DNA of 64,000 nt from Plenodomus lindquistii (GCA_025504975.1 JANUWI010000019.1:310001-374000); one strand, 5' to 3'. Counted from the first letter of the stretch, positions 52,267 through 63,874 are shown. The notes: a model not told the origin generated them from the sequence alone. Made by a program: numbers and translations.

Positions 52267-53371
52267 CACGTTTTACTTCATCTCGGATCACTAATCTTAT
52301 GTATAATAAATGTACAGTATATGCACTCAGACAGAACTCTAACAAACCTGTGTATGATATGCATGTTCAAACGTGTTGTTTATCCCTCACATTCCACGGA
52401 TAGAACCGGTCACATCGTGGTCCAATGCCACGAATACCGTGGCTGTCGGCTTCGCTAGAGTCATCTGCACCTCCGACGTGCATATGACAATGACAATTCC
52501 ACGTGAAATTCCCAGTCGTGCCTTTCCGCGTTCCACGGATAAGCACATTCGCGTGGTCCTCCATCCAGCCTAAGGATCTAAACCTTTTCCGGGTCCAATA
52601 GTCTTACCTCGGTAAAAGCGTCACGCGCACTAGCGCGATCCCCAGATTTCCATGTTCGCGCTATGCGTCAGCGCCTTTCACATGGGAGCAAAGAATCATC
52701 AAACATGTGAAGTCGCACATGGTCGCATGCCATCGCAAAGCAACTGCTGGGGCTGACCTTACGACACGGGCAATAACATGTGTCAATCAAAGTGTAAAGG
52801 TGTGCATGCACAACTGCATAAAGAGCGATTAAACGTCAATCCATACCTGGGCGAGGCAATTGGCACAAACGTCATGTTCGTCACGGTTCCGCTCGTCCCC
52901 ACACATCCCGGATCTGCACCAAGTCATGGTCGCAAAGCACGGCTCCTGCCCTTTGGACCGAGGGCCTTGCCAAAGTCATAATCGCATGCTTCAGAGCGAA
53001 TTAAACTGGGGAGCTTCCTCGGGTCGATGCAATCGGTCCAATGGTGCGTTCAACCGGGCCTTCCCGAGGGAGGTTTGTGGGTAAGGATAGCTGGGCTAGT
53101 GGGCGAGTTGTGGTGTGGCTATACTCTTAAAGACTTGGCTTCTGCCACGGGGGTAGTGTGAAGTAGAAGCGTTTGAACTAGCGACCGCCGAGGTAGTGTT
53201 GTCATAGCCCATCACTCTTTATTTGAAAAAAGGTCTTTCCCCTCTCTGTTTGTCGAACTCTTGGATCGCTTGGTGTATCATACCAGACGAGTCTGAGGAA
53301 GTATACATAAGCTTCTTGTCGTTGAGCATTGAACTACAACGTCATCTTCGTCTTACGCAGCGCCTTTCACA
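52267..53371. promoter_or_regulatory. Isocitrate lyase promoter with five FarA/FarB-type sites
   Basis: 1.1 kb without genes. CCTCGG or its complement CCGAGG occurs at 52607-52612, 52958-52963, 53017-53022, 53064-53069 and 53188-53193; about 0.5 would be expected by chance. CCTCGG is the core bound by the fatty-acid regulators FarA/FarB in Aspergillus nidulans, where glyoxylate-cycle genes are targets. The cluster of sites lies 180-770 bp upstream of the ICL start. Confidence 0.65.
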
Positions 53372-55136
53372 ATGTCACATCTCGACGCCGAGGACGCGCA
53401 ATTCCAGAAGGAGGTTGAGGAGGTGAAGCAGTGGTGGACCGACTCAAGATGGCGATACACGAAGAGACCTTTCACAGCGGAAGAGATCGTCGCAAAGCGT
53501 GGTAACCTGAAGATCACATATCCGAGCAACGCTCAGTCCAAGAAGCTTTGGAATATTGTTGAGGGTCGTTTCAAGGTATGGAAACTGCTCACTCATACGA
53601 GACTTCGGCTAATTTGGTACAGAACAAGGATGTTAGCTACACCTACGGATGTCTTGACCCGGTCATGGTCACGCAAATGGCGAAGTACTTGGACACTGTG
53701 TACGTTTCTGGATGGCAAGCGTCGTCGACTGCTTCGTCGACCGACGAGCCAGGGCCGGATCTAGCAGATTACCCTTATGTGAGTGTCTCGAGATTTTAGT
53801 CACGTACTAGAGCTGACATACAATCAGACTACCGTGCCCAACAAGGTTGGACATCTATTCATGGCGCAATTGTTCCATGACCGGAAACAGCGCGAAGAAC
53901 GCCTCACGACTCCCAAGGCCAACCGTGCCAACGTCGCCAATGTCGACTACCTACGACCGATCGTTGCTGATGCGGATACTGGTCACGGAGGTCTGACGGC
54001 GATCATGAAGCTCACAAAGCTGTTCATCGAGAAGGGTGCTGCTGGTATTCACATCGAGGATCAAGCCCCTGGCACGAAGAAGTGTGGACACATGGCTGGA
54101 AAGGTTTTGGTACCAATCAGCGAGCACATTAACCGTTTGGTCGCCATCCGCGCTCAGGCTGATATCATGGGTAAGACTACGCAGGAAATCGTTCCAAGGA
54201 ACTTCACTAATTATGACTTCTACAGGAACCGACCTTCTGGCTGTTGCCCGAACTGACTCCGAAGCCGCGACCCTCATCACCTCCACAATCGACCCACGCG
54301 ACCACTACTACATCCAAGGATGCACCAACCCAGCTCTTCAGCCTCTCAGCGAGCTCATGTATGCCGCTGAGCAAGCTGGCAAAAACGGAAATGAACTCCA
54401 AGCCATCGAAGATGCATGGACCAAGGAGGCAAACCTCAAACTTTTCCACGAAGCTGTCGTTGACACCATCAACGCTGGCGTGCACGTGAACAAGAAAGAA
54501 CTTATCAACCAATTCTTGGAGCAAAGCAAGGGCAAGAGCAACGCCGAAGCCCGCACAATCGCCCAAGGACTAACTGGTGTGGACGTCTACTTCAACTGGG
54601 ACGCCGCCAGGACTCGCGAGGGCTACTACAGGTACCAAGGCGGCTGCCAATGCGCCGTCAATCGCGCCATTGCCTACGCCCCTTTCTGCGACATGATCTG
54701 GATGGAGTCCAAACTCCCCGACTACGCACAAGCCAAGGAATTCGCCGACGGTGTGCACGCCGTCTGGCCCGAGCAGAAACTCGCCTACAACCTCTCACCC
54801 TCCTTCAACTGGAAGGCCGCCATGCCCCGCGACGAGCAAGAAACCTACATCCAGCGTCTCGCAAAGTTGGGATACTGCTGGCAGTTCATTACCCTGGCTG
54901 GTCTGCACCAGAGCGCGCTTATGGCTGATACCTTCAGCAAGGCGTATAGTAAGCAGGGTATGCGTGCGTATGGAGAGATTATCCAGGAACCGGAGGCGGA
55001 GAATAAGGTCGATGTGCTTACGCATCAGAAGTGGAGTGGAGCGAATTATGTGGATAACATGTTGAAGATGGTTAGTGGAGGTGTGAGTTCGACGGCGGCC
55101 ATGGGCAAGGGTGTTACGGAGGATCAGTTCAAGTAG
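53372..55136 (+). CDS. ICL1: Isocitrate lyase
   Basis: Four exons (53372-53575, 53623-53778, 53828-54170, 54226-55136) encode 537 aa, the expected size. It has the active-site signature KKCGHM with the catalytic Cys, the metal-binding DADTGHGG, GIHIEDQ, and downstream NLSPSFNWK and TLAGLHQSAL. It splits isocitrate into glyoxylate and succinate in the glyoxylate cycle, needed for growth on acetate or fatty acids and commonly for early host infection in fungi. The C-terminus stops at DQFK with no SKL-like PTS1 visible, so import into peroxisomes, if it occurs, needs another signal. The upstream region fits fatty-acid induction. Known as acuD/acu-3/ICL1 in different fungi. Confidence 0.97.
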
Positions 55137-55933
55137 GGCGATTTGTGGCAATTTTTTGTAATAGCTGTTCGAAAAATTTGAAAGAAGATTCTCTTGTTCG
55201 TTGTATAAATTTTTATGACAGCTGATACGGCGCAGATTGTGTCGTCGTGTGGTGTCATGGCAAATTCCTGTTCATATTTTCGCAATGTTCTACCACATCC
55301 CTATACTACACTTACCGGACAGAATAAAATCCGCTGTCGACTGCCTCGCCGAACAATACTCTCGTTCTGGCTCGCGTCCTTGGTGTGAACCGGGTTCCCA
55401 CTTTTGATCCAAAGAAGAACGTACTTATCATGTCTTTGTCTTACCCAAATAACATGCTGCTTAAATTTACATAAAGGCATAACGAAAGTAAACACAAGTC
55501 ATGCAATATCCTCTCTAATACTCGTATCATCTATGGACTTACTTTAGAGCTCTTCATGTTTTCTATTGGCTGAAATAGGTATTCAGCGTTCCTAGTATCA
55601 AGTAGTTCACGCTATCACTCGTTCTTTTACGCCAGACTTGACCAAACCGATACCGGGTGGGGGAATACACGGCATGGTAATAATGCTACTGTCCAGGGCT
55701 TTTAGTCGTCGCGACAATGTTCATGGGATTCAATCGTTGTACCACCACATGATAACATTGTATCGTTACTACCGTATTGCACTGTGCATACACGGCACTC
55801 AGACCTAACCCATATATAAAAGAATACACGAGCAAAGAATAATCCTCCATCGCAACACAGAAGTCTCAAACAGTTGATCTGCTTTGACACTTCACGAATC
55901 ACAGCCATCACCAAAAGACACTTGACGATCACC
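55137..55933. other. Intergenic interval
   Basis: 797 bp between ICL and the SRR1-like gene; AT-rich 3' UTR side and the SRR1-like promoter with CATATATAAAAG near 55810. No gene or repeat seen. Confidence 0.4.
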
Positions 55934-57088
55934 ATGTCTGGACAAATGCAAGAGCCTCCAAAACGCCCCCAATGGCGTCAGAACATTTTTGACACTAAGG
56001 TGCGCGAATGGCAAAACGGTGAACTACAATATCTGGAGAATCTCACAGCCTTCGAGGCACAATCCGGACCGATATTCACACGCTCACTCCTCGAGCAAGC
56101 AGCCCGACAAGTCGAACTTGTGCGCCAAGGCTCCTCGCAAATCGGCCAAAGGCTTTTCAGTGCAGAGTTCAAAAAGTCCATGGACGTTCAATTTGTACTC
56201 GGTGGTGGGTTTGACAGGCAGTTGGCATTTCAAGCCGTGTTTGAACCCGCAGCATCTCTAAACTTCTCAAAGACATTCACTATGGCGCAGCAGAATGGGA
56301 TATGCACTCCGTACTCTGTCCATTCGGGAGACTATAACGCGAAATTCATGCATGGAGTTACGCTGAAACCCGACGATGGAGTAGGTCACCCCACGCGCAA
56401 AGCGGCTGCAGCACTCCCCGAGCATCCTAGGCTCAACGAGATGGTAAACCAGTACGAAGCCAACTTCTTCGCGAGCCCCTTTTGCAAAAAGCTGCTGAGC
56501 CAATTGGATTCGCTGACAGTCAAGGTAGACAACATTGTTTGCCTTGCGCTAGGTCCGCATGTAGATGGAAACGGGAATGGAAAAGTGCAAGTAGCATCCT
56601 TTATGCAGCACTTGCTCGCTCTCTCCATTTCTAATCACCTCGCCATTCGTTACGAAGAGGAGAGCCCATCGGATGTCCCTCACCCTGACATCCCTATCGT
56701 GGCCTTTGATCCCCGGTACACTCTTCAAGATGTCTCCATCCTCGGCAACATTGATCCGCCCGTAACGGTCGTTACCGAACCGCATCAGTACCTCGCCATT
56801 ACGCCTTCTACTTTGGTGCTCTGCATCAATTGGCCACTATTCGTGCCTGTCCTCGAAGTCTGTGCTGATGTGTGCTTTCCGTCAGGTCCGGCAGCCTTCA
56901 TCATTAATGAGATTGTCGAGTACCCGTGGCACAAAGAAGGGCTATACGATATCATGGAGGCACGCACGCCACGCGTGAGCAAGATGTTGGAGGCCTACGA
57001 TGGCCGGTGGATCGCGGAGGAGGCAATGACATATCCTCCTGGATTCCGTTGGTGCGAAGGACTGTTCTGTTATTCTAGAAGAGAGTAA
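55934..57088 (+). CDS. SRR1-like domain protein
   Basis: A single exon of 384 aa from Met at 55934 (an in-frame ATG at 55874 would add 20 unconserved residues). The SRR1-like signature lies at about 195-305: VDNIVCLALGPHVD, FMQHLLALSISNHL, then AFDPRYTLQDVSIL and VTEPHQYLAITPSTLVLCI. The extra N-terminal region (1-190) is typical of long fungal versions. SRR1 was first defined in Arabidopsis clock/light signalling; fungal and animal homologues are poorly understood, so only a conserved signalling/regulatory role can be suggested. It lies downstream of ICL in the same orientation, but far enough to have its own promoter. Confidence 0.87.
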   Translation: MSGQMQEPPKRPQWRQNIFDTKVREWQNGELQYLENLTAFEAQSGPIFTRSLLEQAARQVELVRQGSSQIGQRLFSAEFKKSMDVQFVLGGGFDRQLAFQAVFEPAASLNFSKTFTMAQQNGICTPYSVHSGDYNAKFMHGVTLKPDDGVGHPTRKAAAALPEHPRLNEMVNQYEANFFASPFCKKLLSQLDSLTVKVDNIVCLALGPHVDGNGNGKVQVASFMQHLLALSISNHLAIRYEEESPSDVPHPDIPIVAFDPRYTLQDVSILGNIDPPVTVVTEPHQYLAITPSTLVLCINWPLFVPVLEVCADVCFPSGPAAFIINEIVEYPWHKEGLYDIMEARTPRVSKMLEAYDGRWIAEEAMTYPPGFRWCEGLFCYSRRE

Positions 57089-57668
57089 GCCAAACACTGC
57101 TAGCATATCGGGCGGCGGTCTTCCTTTTCAACTACAAGTCACGTAATAAAGAGTGCGCTCAAAAGGTGTACACAATCTTGCATGGGTCTGGTTATCGATT
57201 TTCACACCATATTGGCGCACAATGTTTGGCGTTTTGTTTGATACAGGATCAATAGGATTTTCTTTGCTATAAACTACAACTAGAAGTATGAAGTAAATTT
57301 TCCAGTGACAGCCTTGAAAATGCAACGATGAAGTATGAAGTGAAGATCTCCAATCCCTATATTCGCGAACGTTATAGCCACACCAATGACGCGTTGTCCT
57401 ACCTGAAGTCCGGACCAACCCTCCCAATTCCAATCACGCAATGACCTGCAATACATTCATACCAGCCAGCCCAATCAGCGATTCAAGCACCAAGCACAGC
57501 TATCCGACTCTTACCCGGAGACAGAATCTAAGAGCTGGCTCTTTATTATTCGCTTCATTAATCTTCCCTGCGCCTGAAAGGCCTTGTGGAATCCCTCATA
57601 TCTTCATTCTCATGCTCATTGATAATTCTCGGTGGAAGTGCAACACGTGTAGTTCTCATCTGCCCTAA
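57089..57668. other. Convergent interval
   Basis: 580 bp between the stop codons of the SRR1-like gene and the next minus-strand ORF. No gene or repeat recognised. Confidence 0.4.
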
Positions 57669-58241
57669 TCATCTTATCCCATCCTCCCATCTCCCGACGC
57701 CACTATCTTTCCTCTTCCGCTCCTCCTTCACATCTCCCGTCCCAGGCGTAAACAGCTCTGCCGAAAGCACCAGCACAGCAGGTACAACGGCCAACGCATC
57801 GATAGTTCCTCGCCGGCCCTTCTTGCTATGATGTGCAAGATCCATCATAGCATGTGTCTCTTTGCTCTTGACGATGTCTTTGCGGATGCGCGGCCATTCT
57901 TCCGCGTCTTTAGAGGTTTCAGATGAGGATCTATGTCGGTGGAATGGTGATAGCGATGACAGGGTGCGTGAGCGGCATCTTGAGGTTGGCGCTTGTGATG
58001 ATGTTTGTGCATGCGCTGATGTGGATGTGGTGTTGTGGAGTCCCGAGACTTCAGGAGCAGGAAGACGTGGTAACGGGATGTTGATTTCAGTGTAGAGGGG
58101 GCTGTCGTAGTGGTAGTCGAATGTGCCTTCGATCATGGGGGGATTCGCCATGTCGAGATCTTCTGGGGTCGATGTGGGGAATGCTGGCACGACCTTGGCC
58201 GTGTCAGATGAGTCGCAAGGATAGTCCATAGTGTAATTCAA
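57669..58241 (-). CDS. Small hypothetical protein
   Basis: A single exon of 190 aa. The middle is Ser/Thr/His-rich and disordered; the C-terminal third looks constrained: WPRIRKDIVKSKETHAMMD, LAHHSKKGRRGTIDALAV and a short hydrophobic VVPAVLVLSAELF, then a basic/acidic end. No signal peptide; the hydrophobic stretch is too short for a sure membrane helix. No family recognised. Coding status is supported by an intact frame and biased composition only. Confidence 0.5.
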   Translation of the reverse strand: MNYTMDYPCDSSDTAKVVPAFPTSTPEDLDMANPPMIEGTFDYHYDSPLYTEINIPLPRLPAPEVSGLHNTTSTSAHAQTSSQAPTSRCRSRTLSSLSPFHRHRSSSETSKDAEEWPRIRKDIVKSKETHAMMDLAHHSKKGRRGTIDALAVVPAVLVLSAELFTPGTGDVKEERKRKDSGVGRWEDGIR

Positions 58242-59220
58242 GGATTCTGCTATTTTTTTTCTCTTGAAATTCGGAAAGGGAAGGGGGTTGAAATTGAAAT
58301 CTGGGGACCAGTGACCTTAGTAGGGGAAAGTAGATGATGGGGGCCTTGCGACACAGCCACAATCGCGCCTCCCCCGTTCCAACCGCGACAACCACCCACG
58401 AGAACTTGAGATTTGAGGCTCTGATAAGCGATCGGGGCCTGAATACAGGTGACCTCAAACGCTGACGAAACCAGAAGGAGCAGCTGCTAATGATTCGGAC
58501 CTTTTCGAGTAGTTGCACCCTGGGGAGGAGGGGCGCGAACGAACGTCGCCCACGAAGCGCATTGTACGCGTCTTTGTATGCAATAAGATCCCATTTCGTT
58601 CAGGTGATGCGTCCTTCAATACGCCACGAAATTTGGAGGCCACCGGCCGCGGTGAGCATTCGTAGCCGCTCAGCCGCAAGTGCACACCGGGGGCCTGACG
58701 TGGTGTGGGGGCGGTGCTGTGAGATCGCTTTGTGTAACCAGGCCGCTAGCTAAAGATCATCGTGCAAATTTGTTCCAATAACATGATTGCAATGCTGATC
58801 ACTCCTTCAATAAGGGGCATTTTCTTCTACCTAGTATCAGCGGTGACAGTGATTTCCTGCGCGGCAGTGGGCATGGGTAGGTCGCTGTACTCTGAAAATG
58901 TGTCCGACAAGTGTATGCTCAAGTAGCCCCGACACCACACTGTAGTTCATCAAGTTCCAAACACTAACACCGATAGGAGAGCATAGAGTTTCTTGACAAT
59001 TTGCGCCTCGTCCGGTGATCAATCACCCTAGATCTTGCTGGACATGCTACCCAGCTCGCCTTAAACGCCCCTAAACGTGAACAGTAAACACCATGATCTT
59101 TAGAAGAGGAAGCGATCCTCCCAACTTTGTAATAGGCCCGGAATCATTCGGGTGTTGTCTTCCGCCTCCGAGGCGACAGGCTTGCGGCACTCCAAGGTCT
59201 TATACTGATACTGCAATCGT
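58242..59220. other. Intergenic interval
   Basis: 979 bp upstream of the small hypothetical gene and downstream of the HET gene. No gene or repeat recognised; scattered short ORFs look random. Confidence 0.4.
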
Positions 59221-61185
59221 TTACACGAGCCGTAGAGAGCGTCTCTGCCAAGTCTCTGTGGGTCTTAAGGCCCCGAGAAGCTCATTGATATCGACACTTC
59301 TCGCGTGCTGCCAGCTATCATGAGTGTAGTGACGGAGTATTCCAATTCGTTGGTAAGAACCATTACTCGTCTCTTGCACAAGAAGAAACGAGGCGAAAAC
59401 TTGTGGGGTTGGAAAGCAATGAAATCCAAGGTAGATGGCGGTGGTATCGACTTTCATAAGATTTTGTGGATAGTCAAGATATATCGAGTGCTTTTCGTTC
59501 AATCCGCGGGAGAACAAATGTTGTTGAGCCTCGCTCACACACGTAGCCCATGCTGTCACGACAATTTCCGGGGACAGATCTCGGTTAGACCAGGCTCCAT
59601 CTAGAAATTCGCTCATTTCAAGCGATTGACCAGAAAGTTGGAATAGTTGGACCTCGAATTTGGCATCCCATGCAGATGTTGGATCAGTGAGATCAGACCC
59701 TGGAAATTTGAGCTCGCCACGACTGTTCACTTCCTGGGCCATTTTGGCGAAAGCCCAGGACCAAGAAGGGTATGGAATATCTGCGCCCTGGGGTCGACTC
59801 CAAGTCTTATTACCTGACAGTATCCAGCCCAATCCATTCGCCAACGTTCGCGCGCCTGTGACTTCTCGGTTGCGATGACATGGTACCCCGAAAAGCTCTT
59901 TGACTGGGTAGTCCTGATGCTGCGCAAATTGCTCGTAAATACCCATGACAGCATTGAGGTAGTCGGTAGGAAACGACAAGAATTTCGGGAAGTACTCCTC
60001 AATTCGATCATTGAAGTTGGCAAAGTCTCGAAAACCACCTGCATCATGAGCAGGGAAGGCTCCAGGCGAGTCGAGGCCACGATACATATAAGGCACCATC
60101 TTCTGCAGAGTATCGTCGTAAACCTCTTGTGCCAGAAACTCATGCAGTGCCGAACATCTGCACTGAAAATACATTTGGGTAGGTGTGAATACCAGCCGCC
60201 GCCGTGAAAGCAGCATTTCTTGAAACGTCCAACCGCGAGTATTCCAACTTGAGCTGATGATTTCAGAGGCAGGTTCCAGGAGCGTCCTGAAGCGTCCCTC
60301 GTATTCGGTCGATTGCAGATGCTGTGAAATTGTGTATAGGTCGGCATATAGTGGCAGGCGAAGCGTGCCTCGAACTCCAGGCAACCCTTCATGCGGTCCG
60401 TCTCCTGATGCAGCGATAATTGTCAAGCACGCTCCTTGGTAAATTGCGCCCATGTTTGCGATAGCATCATGTTTCGCTGCTGGGTCGTTCTGGTTGATGC
60501 AATACCGGTCTACCCAAAGGTATTGGACCCCAACACTGCGTGTCACGAACGCTGCATCGTGAATGACCTTGGGTGCGTCACATAGCAAGTCTGGCCCTTG
60601 TTGAACAGACTTTGATGGGGTGCCCCAGACGTAGCTCAAGCAGACGTAACGGCTAGTCATCGGCTTGACGTGGATTTGCATTGTCGTGCAGTCGATAAGG
60701 TGTATAGACTGGATGGGCTGGGGAGCGTCACATTCTGGATGGTGTTTTTCACAACAGTCCAACCAATGCCACGCGAGAGAAAGCTTTGCGGAATCTCTCG
60801 ATTCAATCTGAGCTTTAGAGACAATATGTAGCCTTATCTCTTTGCTAGGAAAGGCGCCCCACGGTTCCAGTGCGATGTTTATCGCCGTCGGTTGGATTGC
60901 CTCATGAAAGCTGAGAGAGACCGTGGTGTAGCGATCGATTCTTGGTTCAAGGAGCGACACAAGTTTACTGCACAGCAGGCAATGTTGGCGAGCCTCGTTC
61001 AGTGCAGTTTCATACCAGACGTATTCTGGCCTTGTGATCGAAAGTTTCTCACCACGGCAAACCCAGCACAGGCCCTCACCATCAGGCAACCTGTTAGCGA
61101 CACTACTGATGTCAATAGAATCGACGGGAGCGTCTGATTCAGTACGGGGATCAGATAGCCATGTAGACCATCTTGGTAAGGCCAT
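59221..61185 (-). CDS. HET (heterokaryon incompatibility) domain protein
   Basis: A single exon of 654 aa. A Cys-rich N-terminal segment (GLCWVCRGEK…HCLLCSKLV, about 38-75) precedes the HET domain (about 180-330): YVCLSYVWG, then YLWVDRYCINQNDPAAKHDAI, MGAIYQGACLTIIAASG, and SSWNTRGWTFQEMLLSRRRLVFT. HET domains trigger cell death when incompatible partners meet, or act downstream of innate-immunity-like receptors; many family members have no tested role. The CINQND variant of the usual CI(N/I)Q core is intact. No NACHT or repeat domain is attached, so this is a stand-alone HET. Another element of the self/non-self repertoire next to the caspase-like locus 12 kb away. Confidence 0.93.
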   Translation of the reverse strand: MALPRWSTWLSDPRTESDAPVDSIDISSVANRLPDGEGLCWVCRGEKLSITRPEYVWYETALNEARQHCLLCSKLVSLLEPRIDRYTTVSLSFHEAIQPTAINIALEPWGAFPSKEIRLHIVSKAQIESRDSAKLSLAWHWLDCCEKHHPECDAPQPIQSIHLIDCTTMQIHVKPMTSRYVCLSYVWGTPSKSVQQGPDLLCDAPKVIHDAAFVTRSVGVQYLWVDRYCINQNDPAAKHDAIANMGAIYQGACLTIIAASGDGPHEGLPGVRGTLRLPLYADLYTISQHLQSTEYEGRFRTLLEPASEIISSSWNTRGWTFQEMLLSRRRLVFTPTQMYFQCRCSALHEFLAQEVYDDTLQKMVPYMYRGLDSPGAFPAHDAGGFRDFANFNDRIEEYFPKFLSFPTDYLNAVMGIYEQFAQHQDYPVKELFGVPCHRNREVTGARTLANGLGWILSGNKTWSRPQGADIPYPSWSWAFAKMAQEVNSRGELKFPGSDLTDPTSAWDAKFEVQLFQLSGQSLEMSEFLDGAWSNRDLSPEIVVTAWATCVSEAQQHLFSRGLNEKHSIYLDYPQNLMKVDTTAIYLGFHCFPTPQVFASFLLVQETSNGSYQRIGILRHYTHDSWQHARSVDINELLGALRPTETWQRRSLRLV

Positions 61186-62227
61186 TCTTTTTCGGTATCA
61201 TAAATCGTGTATTTGTGGAGCGAATTATGCACTCTATGCAATGTTGAAGCAGCGACGGGGCGTAGTGAGGGTTGATGGGAAGGTAAATCACATGAGGAGT
61301 GTGCAAGCGGGGCGAGGTGCATGAAGCAGGCACCTGATGTCAGCAGCCACACAGGGAAAGAGCCACTCGGATTGTTGGTTCAATTCCCTAGTGATCTTAA
61401 CCAGGCCAGGATCATAGGAGACGCATTTCTTTATCTCGCTTCCTGTTATTCATTCATCTTTAAGACTGAATTAACACACGCACACACCTGTACATACACA
61501 TACGCATACACCCGCATATATACACACATATACACACACTTTAGATACTTCTCCACAACACCTGTCTAAACATATTTACACTCCCACAGTATGCAACACA
61601 CTCACACGCCCCTCGCACATGCACATCACCATTAAATTACCAATTCTCAATTTCCATTTCCATTTTCACACCTCTACACAAAACCAAACCCCTTCCCCTC
61701 ACAGATCCTCTCACTCCACCAACATAACATAAAACAACATAACGTCTACCCTACCCACCACCCTAAACGCCAACCGATGCATGAATGCAAAAACACACTG
61801 TCCATTGCAAAAGGTACTTATTGTGACCGCTCCTCAGCGGGTTGTATACAATGCAGCAAGTAAGCGATTTAGGCAGACAGAGTAAAAAGACGAGACAAGT
61901 AGACCTGTCTAGGTAGGAAAGGACAGATCTCTCTTTTTCTCTCTCTCTCTCTCTACTCCATGAGCGAGTGGAGGGAAGGAAGTACCACCTAGCCACACTC
62001 AAGATACATCCTAGCGTTTGAGTTACGTATAGTTAAGAAAAAGGGTGATATTCTTCAAAAGGCCATGTTTAATCGGAATTGATCATAGAGCGAAGGGGGA
62101 TTGATGGATGGACGGGTCTGATACCACTACGAGGGGTGGGGTAGTGGGGAGAAAGGAACAGCGTTTGCGCGAGAGTAGTGGTGATGGTGGTGGTCTGTGG
62201 CTCGGCATACAGTTACGAGAACAGCCA
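61186..62227. repeat. Intergenic interval with microsatellites
   Basis: 1.04 kb. An interrupted CA/TA-rich tract (ACACAC, ATACAC, ATATAC units) spans 61474-61540, and a (CT)8 tract lies at 61939-61954. The rest is C/A-rich on the plus strand. No gene seen. Confidence 0.6.
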
Positions 62228-63874
62228 CTAGCTGTAGTCGAAGAGGACGCTGATGCTCTCGCCGTGGTGGACACGTCGGATAGCCTGTTCGGGGGTTAGT
62301 TAGATATTTCTGTTCGAATTGCGGGGAAATTGTATTGGGGGGCTTACCTCAGCGAATACATTCCCAACCTCCAACACCTCCAACTTTGGACATCTCGCCT
62401 TGTGCTCTGCCTGCGGCACCGTATTTGTTACAATCACCTTGTCCAGCGCACTCGCGTTGATGCGCTCAATCGCATCTCCTGACAGTATTCCGTGCGTAAT
62501 CAGCGCCACAACCTGTGTTGCGCCCTCCTTCTTCAGCAGCTTGGCCGCGCGCGTAATGGTATTCGAAGTATCGGCCAAGTCGTCGACGAGGATAGTGGTG
62601 CGGTCTTTGACATCACCGACTAGCATCATGGTTGCGTTTTGGCGGTCGTTGATCTGTGTGGGGCGGCGCTCCTTGTGGATAAGGGCAAAGGGCATCCCAA
62701 GGGCATCTGCAATGGCGGTTGCACGCTTGGCACCACCGGCGTCAGGGGATACAACGACGGCTTGTTGGTAGTTGGGGATGTTGAATTGGATGTATTTGCG
62801 GAGGAGGTGGCGGCCGTACAGATTGTCGACGGGGATGTCGAAGAAGCCTTGGTATTGGGGATCTGTGGTATCGCTGTTAGCGGCGCGTCCTCGACCTTGC
62901 ACTGGAGGATTCGATATAGCCTACCGTGAAGATCCATGGTGATGACGTGGTCGGCGCCGGCGCAGGTGAGGAGGTCTGCAATCAGCGTTCCAGCCTGGGC
63001 AACCCACTGTCGGTATCCGACCTGGGGCTCAAAGGCTGGGGGCTTTGTCGTGGGCACCCTCACCAGGCCGCCGCCAAAGTCTGCGCCATTCACGCCGTGG
63101 TCGCCGTTGGCCCTTTCCGACTTGGTCGAGTCGCCAGTCTCGGAGCGCTTGATGCCATTCTGCTTGACAGGGCTGGGGGGACCGCCGTGGCCGCCGCTGC
63201 GCTCGTCCATCTTCATGCGACTGAGCTGGTGGTGCAGCGCGGCGGAGCCATTTGCGCCATTGGCAAGGCCTGCGCTCTCGGCCTGGCCCGGGTGGGGTGT
63301 CTGCGGCCTCGAATCGAACGTGTATGTGCCTGTCCTCGAGCGGCCGGGGAGTTTCTGGAGGGGCGCGCCCGTCTTGTTGTAGGGGACGTCTGACTGGCGC
63401 GAGTAGGGGAAGAGGGGCAGGACGGCGGTGATGCGCTTGGCCGAGGCGGTGCGACAGGCCGAGATGGTGATGAGGAGTCTAGAAGACAGTCAGGCAATTC
63501 ACTCAACTACACCATGAGGATGGGCGTACTCCATCAAATGGTCGTTGACTGCAGGCGGCCCGCCATGTTAGCCGAGTTCACTGCAAGAAAAGACATTCAG
63601 AGCAAAGGCGCATCAGACGTAATCGTACCTTTACCGCCGCCAGACTGGATGATGAAGACATCCTTGCCGCGCACGCTCTCCTCAATCTCGACTCTCGTCT
63701 CGCCGCCCTTGAACTTGTCAAGCAGCACCTTTGCGCGCGGTATGCCGAGGTGGTTGCATATCGTCCTGCGCCCGCGTCAGCCGCCAACGACCAGCCAGTT
63801 GTCATGTCATCCACTCGCACATACTCTGTGAGCTGGGGATGCGAAGACCCGCCAAGAACCACAATATTCCTCAT
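62228..63874 (-). CDS. Ribose-phosphate pyrophosphokinase (PRPP synthetase) with large insertion
   Basis: Several exons from Met at 63874 to TAG at 62228-62230. The start MRNIVVLGGSSHPQL, FKGGETRVEIEESVRGKDVF and PLFPYSRQ are the N-terminal PRS domain. ADHVITMDLH, FFDIPVDNLYGR, VVSPDAGGAKRA and the PRPP loop TILVDDLADTSNT complete the enzyme. A non-homologous insert of about 110 residues, Gly/Ser/Lys-rich, separates PYNKTGAPLQK from PKPAFEPQVGY-like sequence. Insertions at related positions occur in yeast Prs1 and Prs5, where they serve cell-wall integrity signalling. It makes PRPP from ribose-5-phosphate and ATP for nucleotide, His and Trp synthesis. The last 18 codons (AIRRVHHGESISVLFDYS) lie in a separate 3' exon. 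Which PRS paralogue it is cannot be settled here. Confidence 0.93.

Noticed and set aside
61474..61954. CRISPR-like or satellite array
   Set aside because: Simple CA/TA and CT microsatellites only; no spacer structure, and the organism is a eukaryote.
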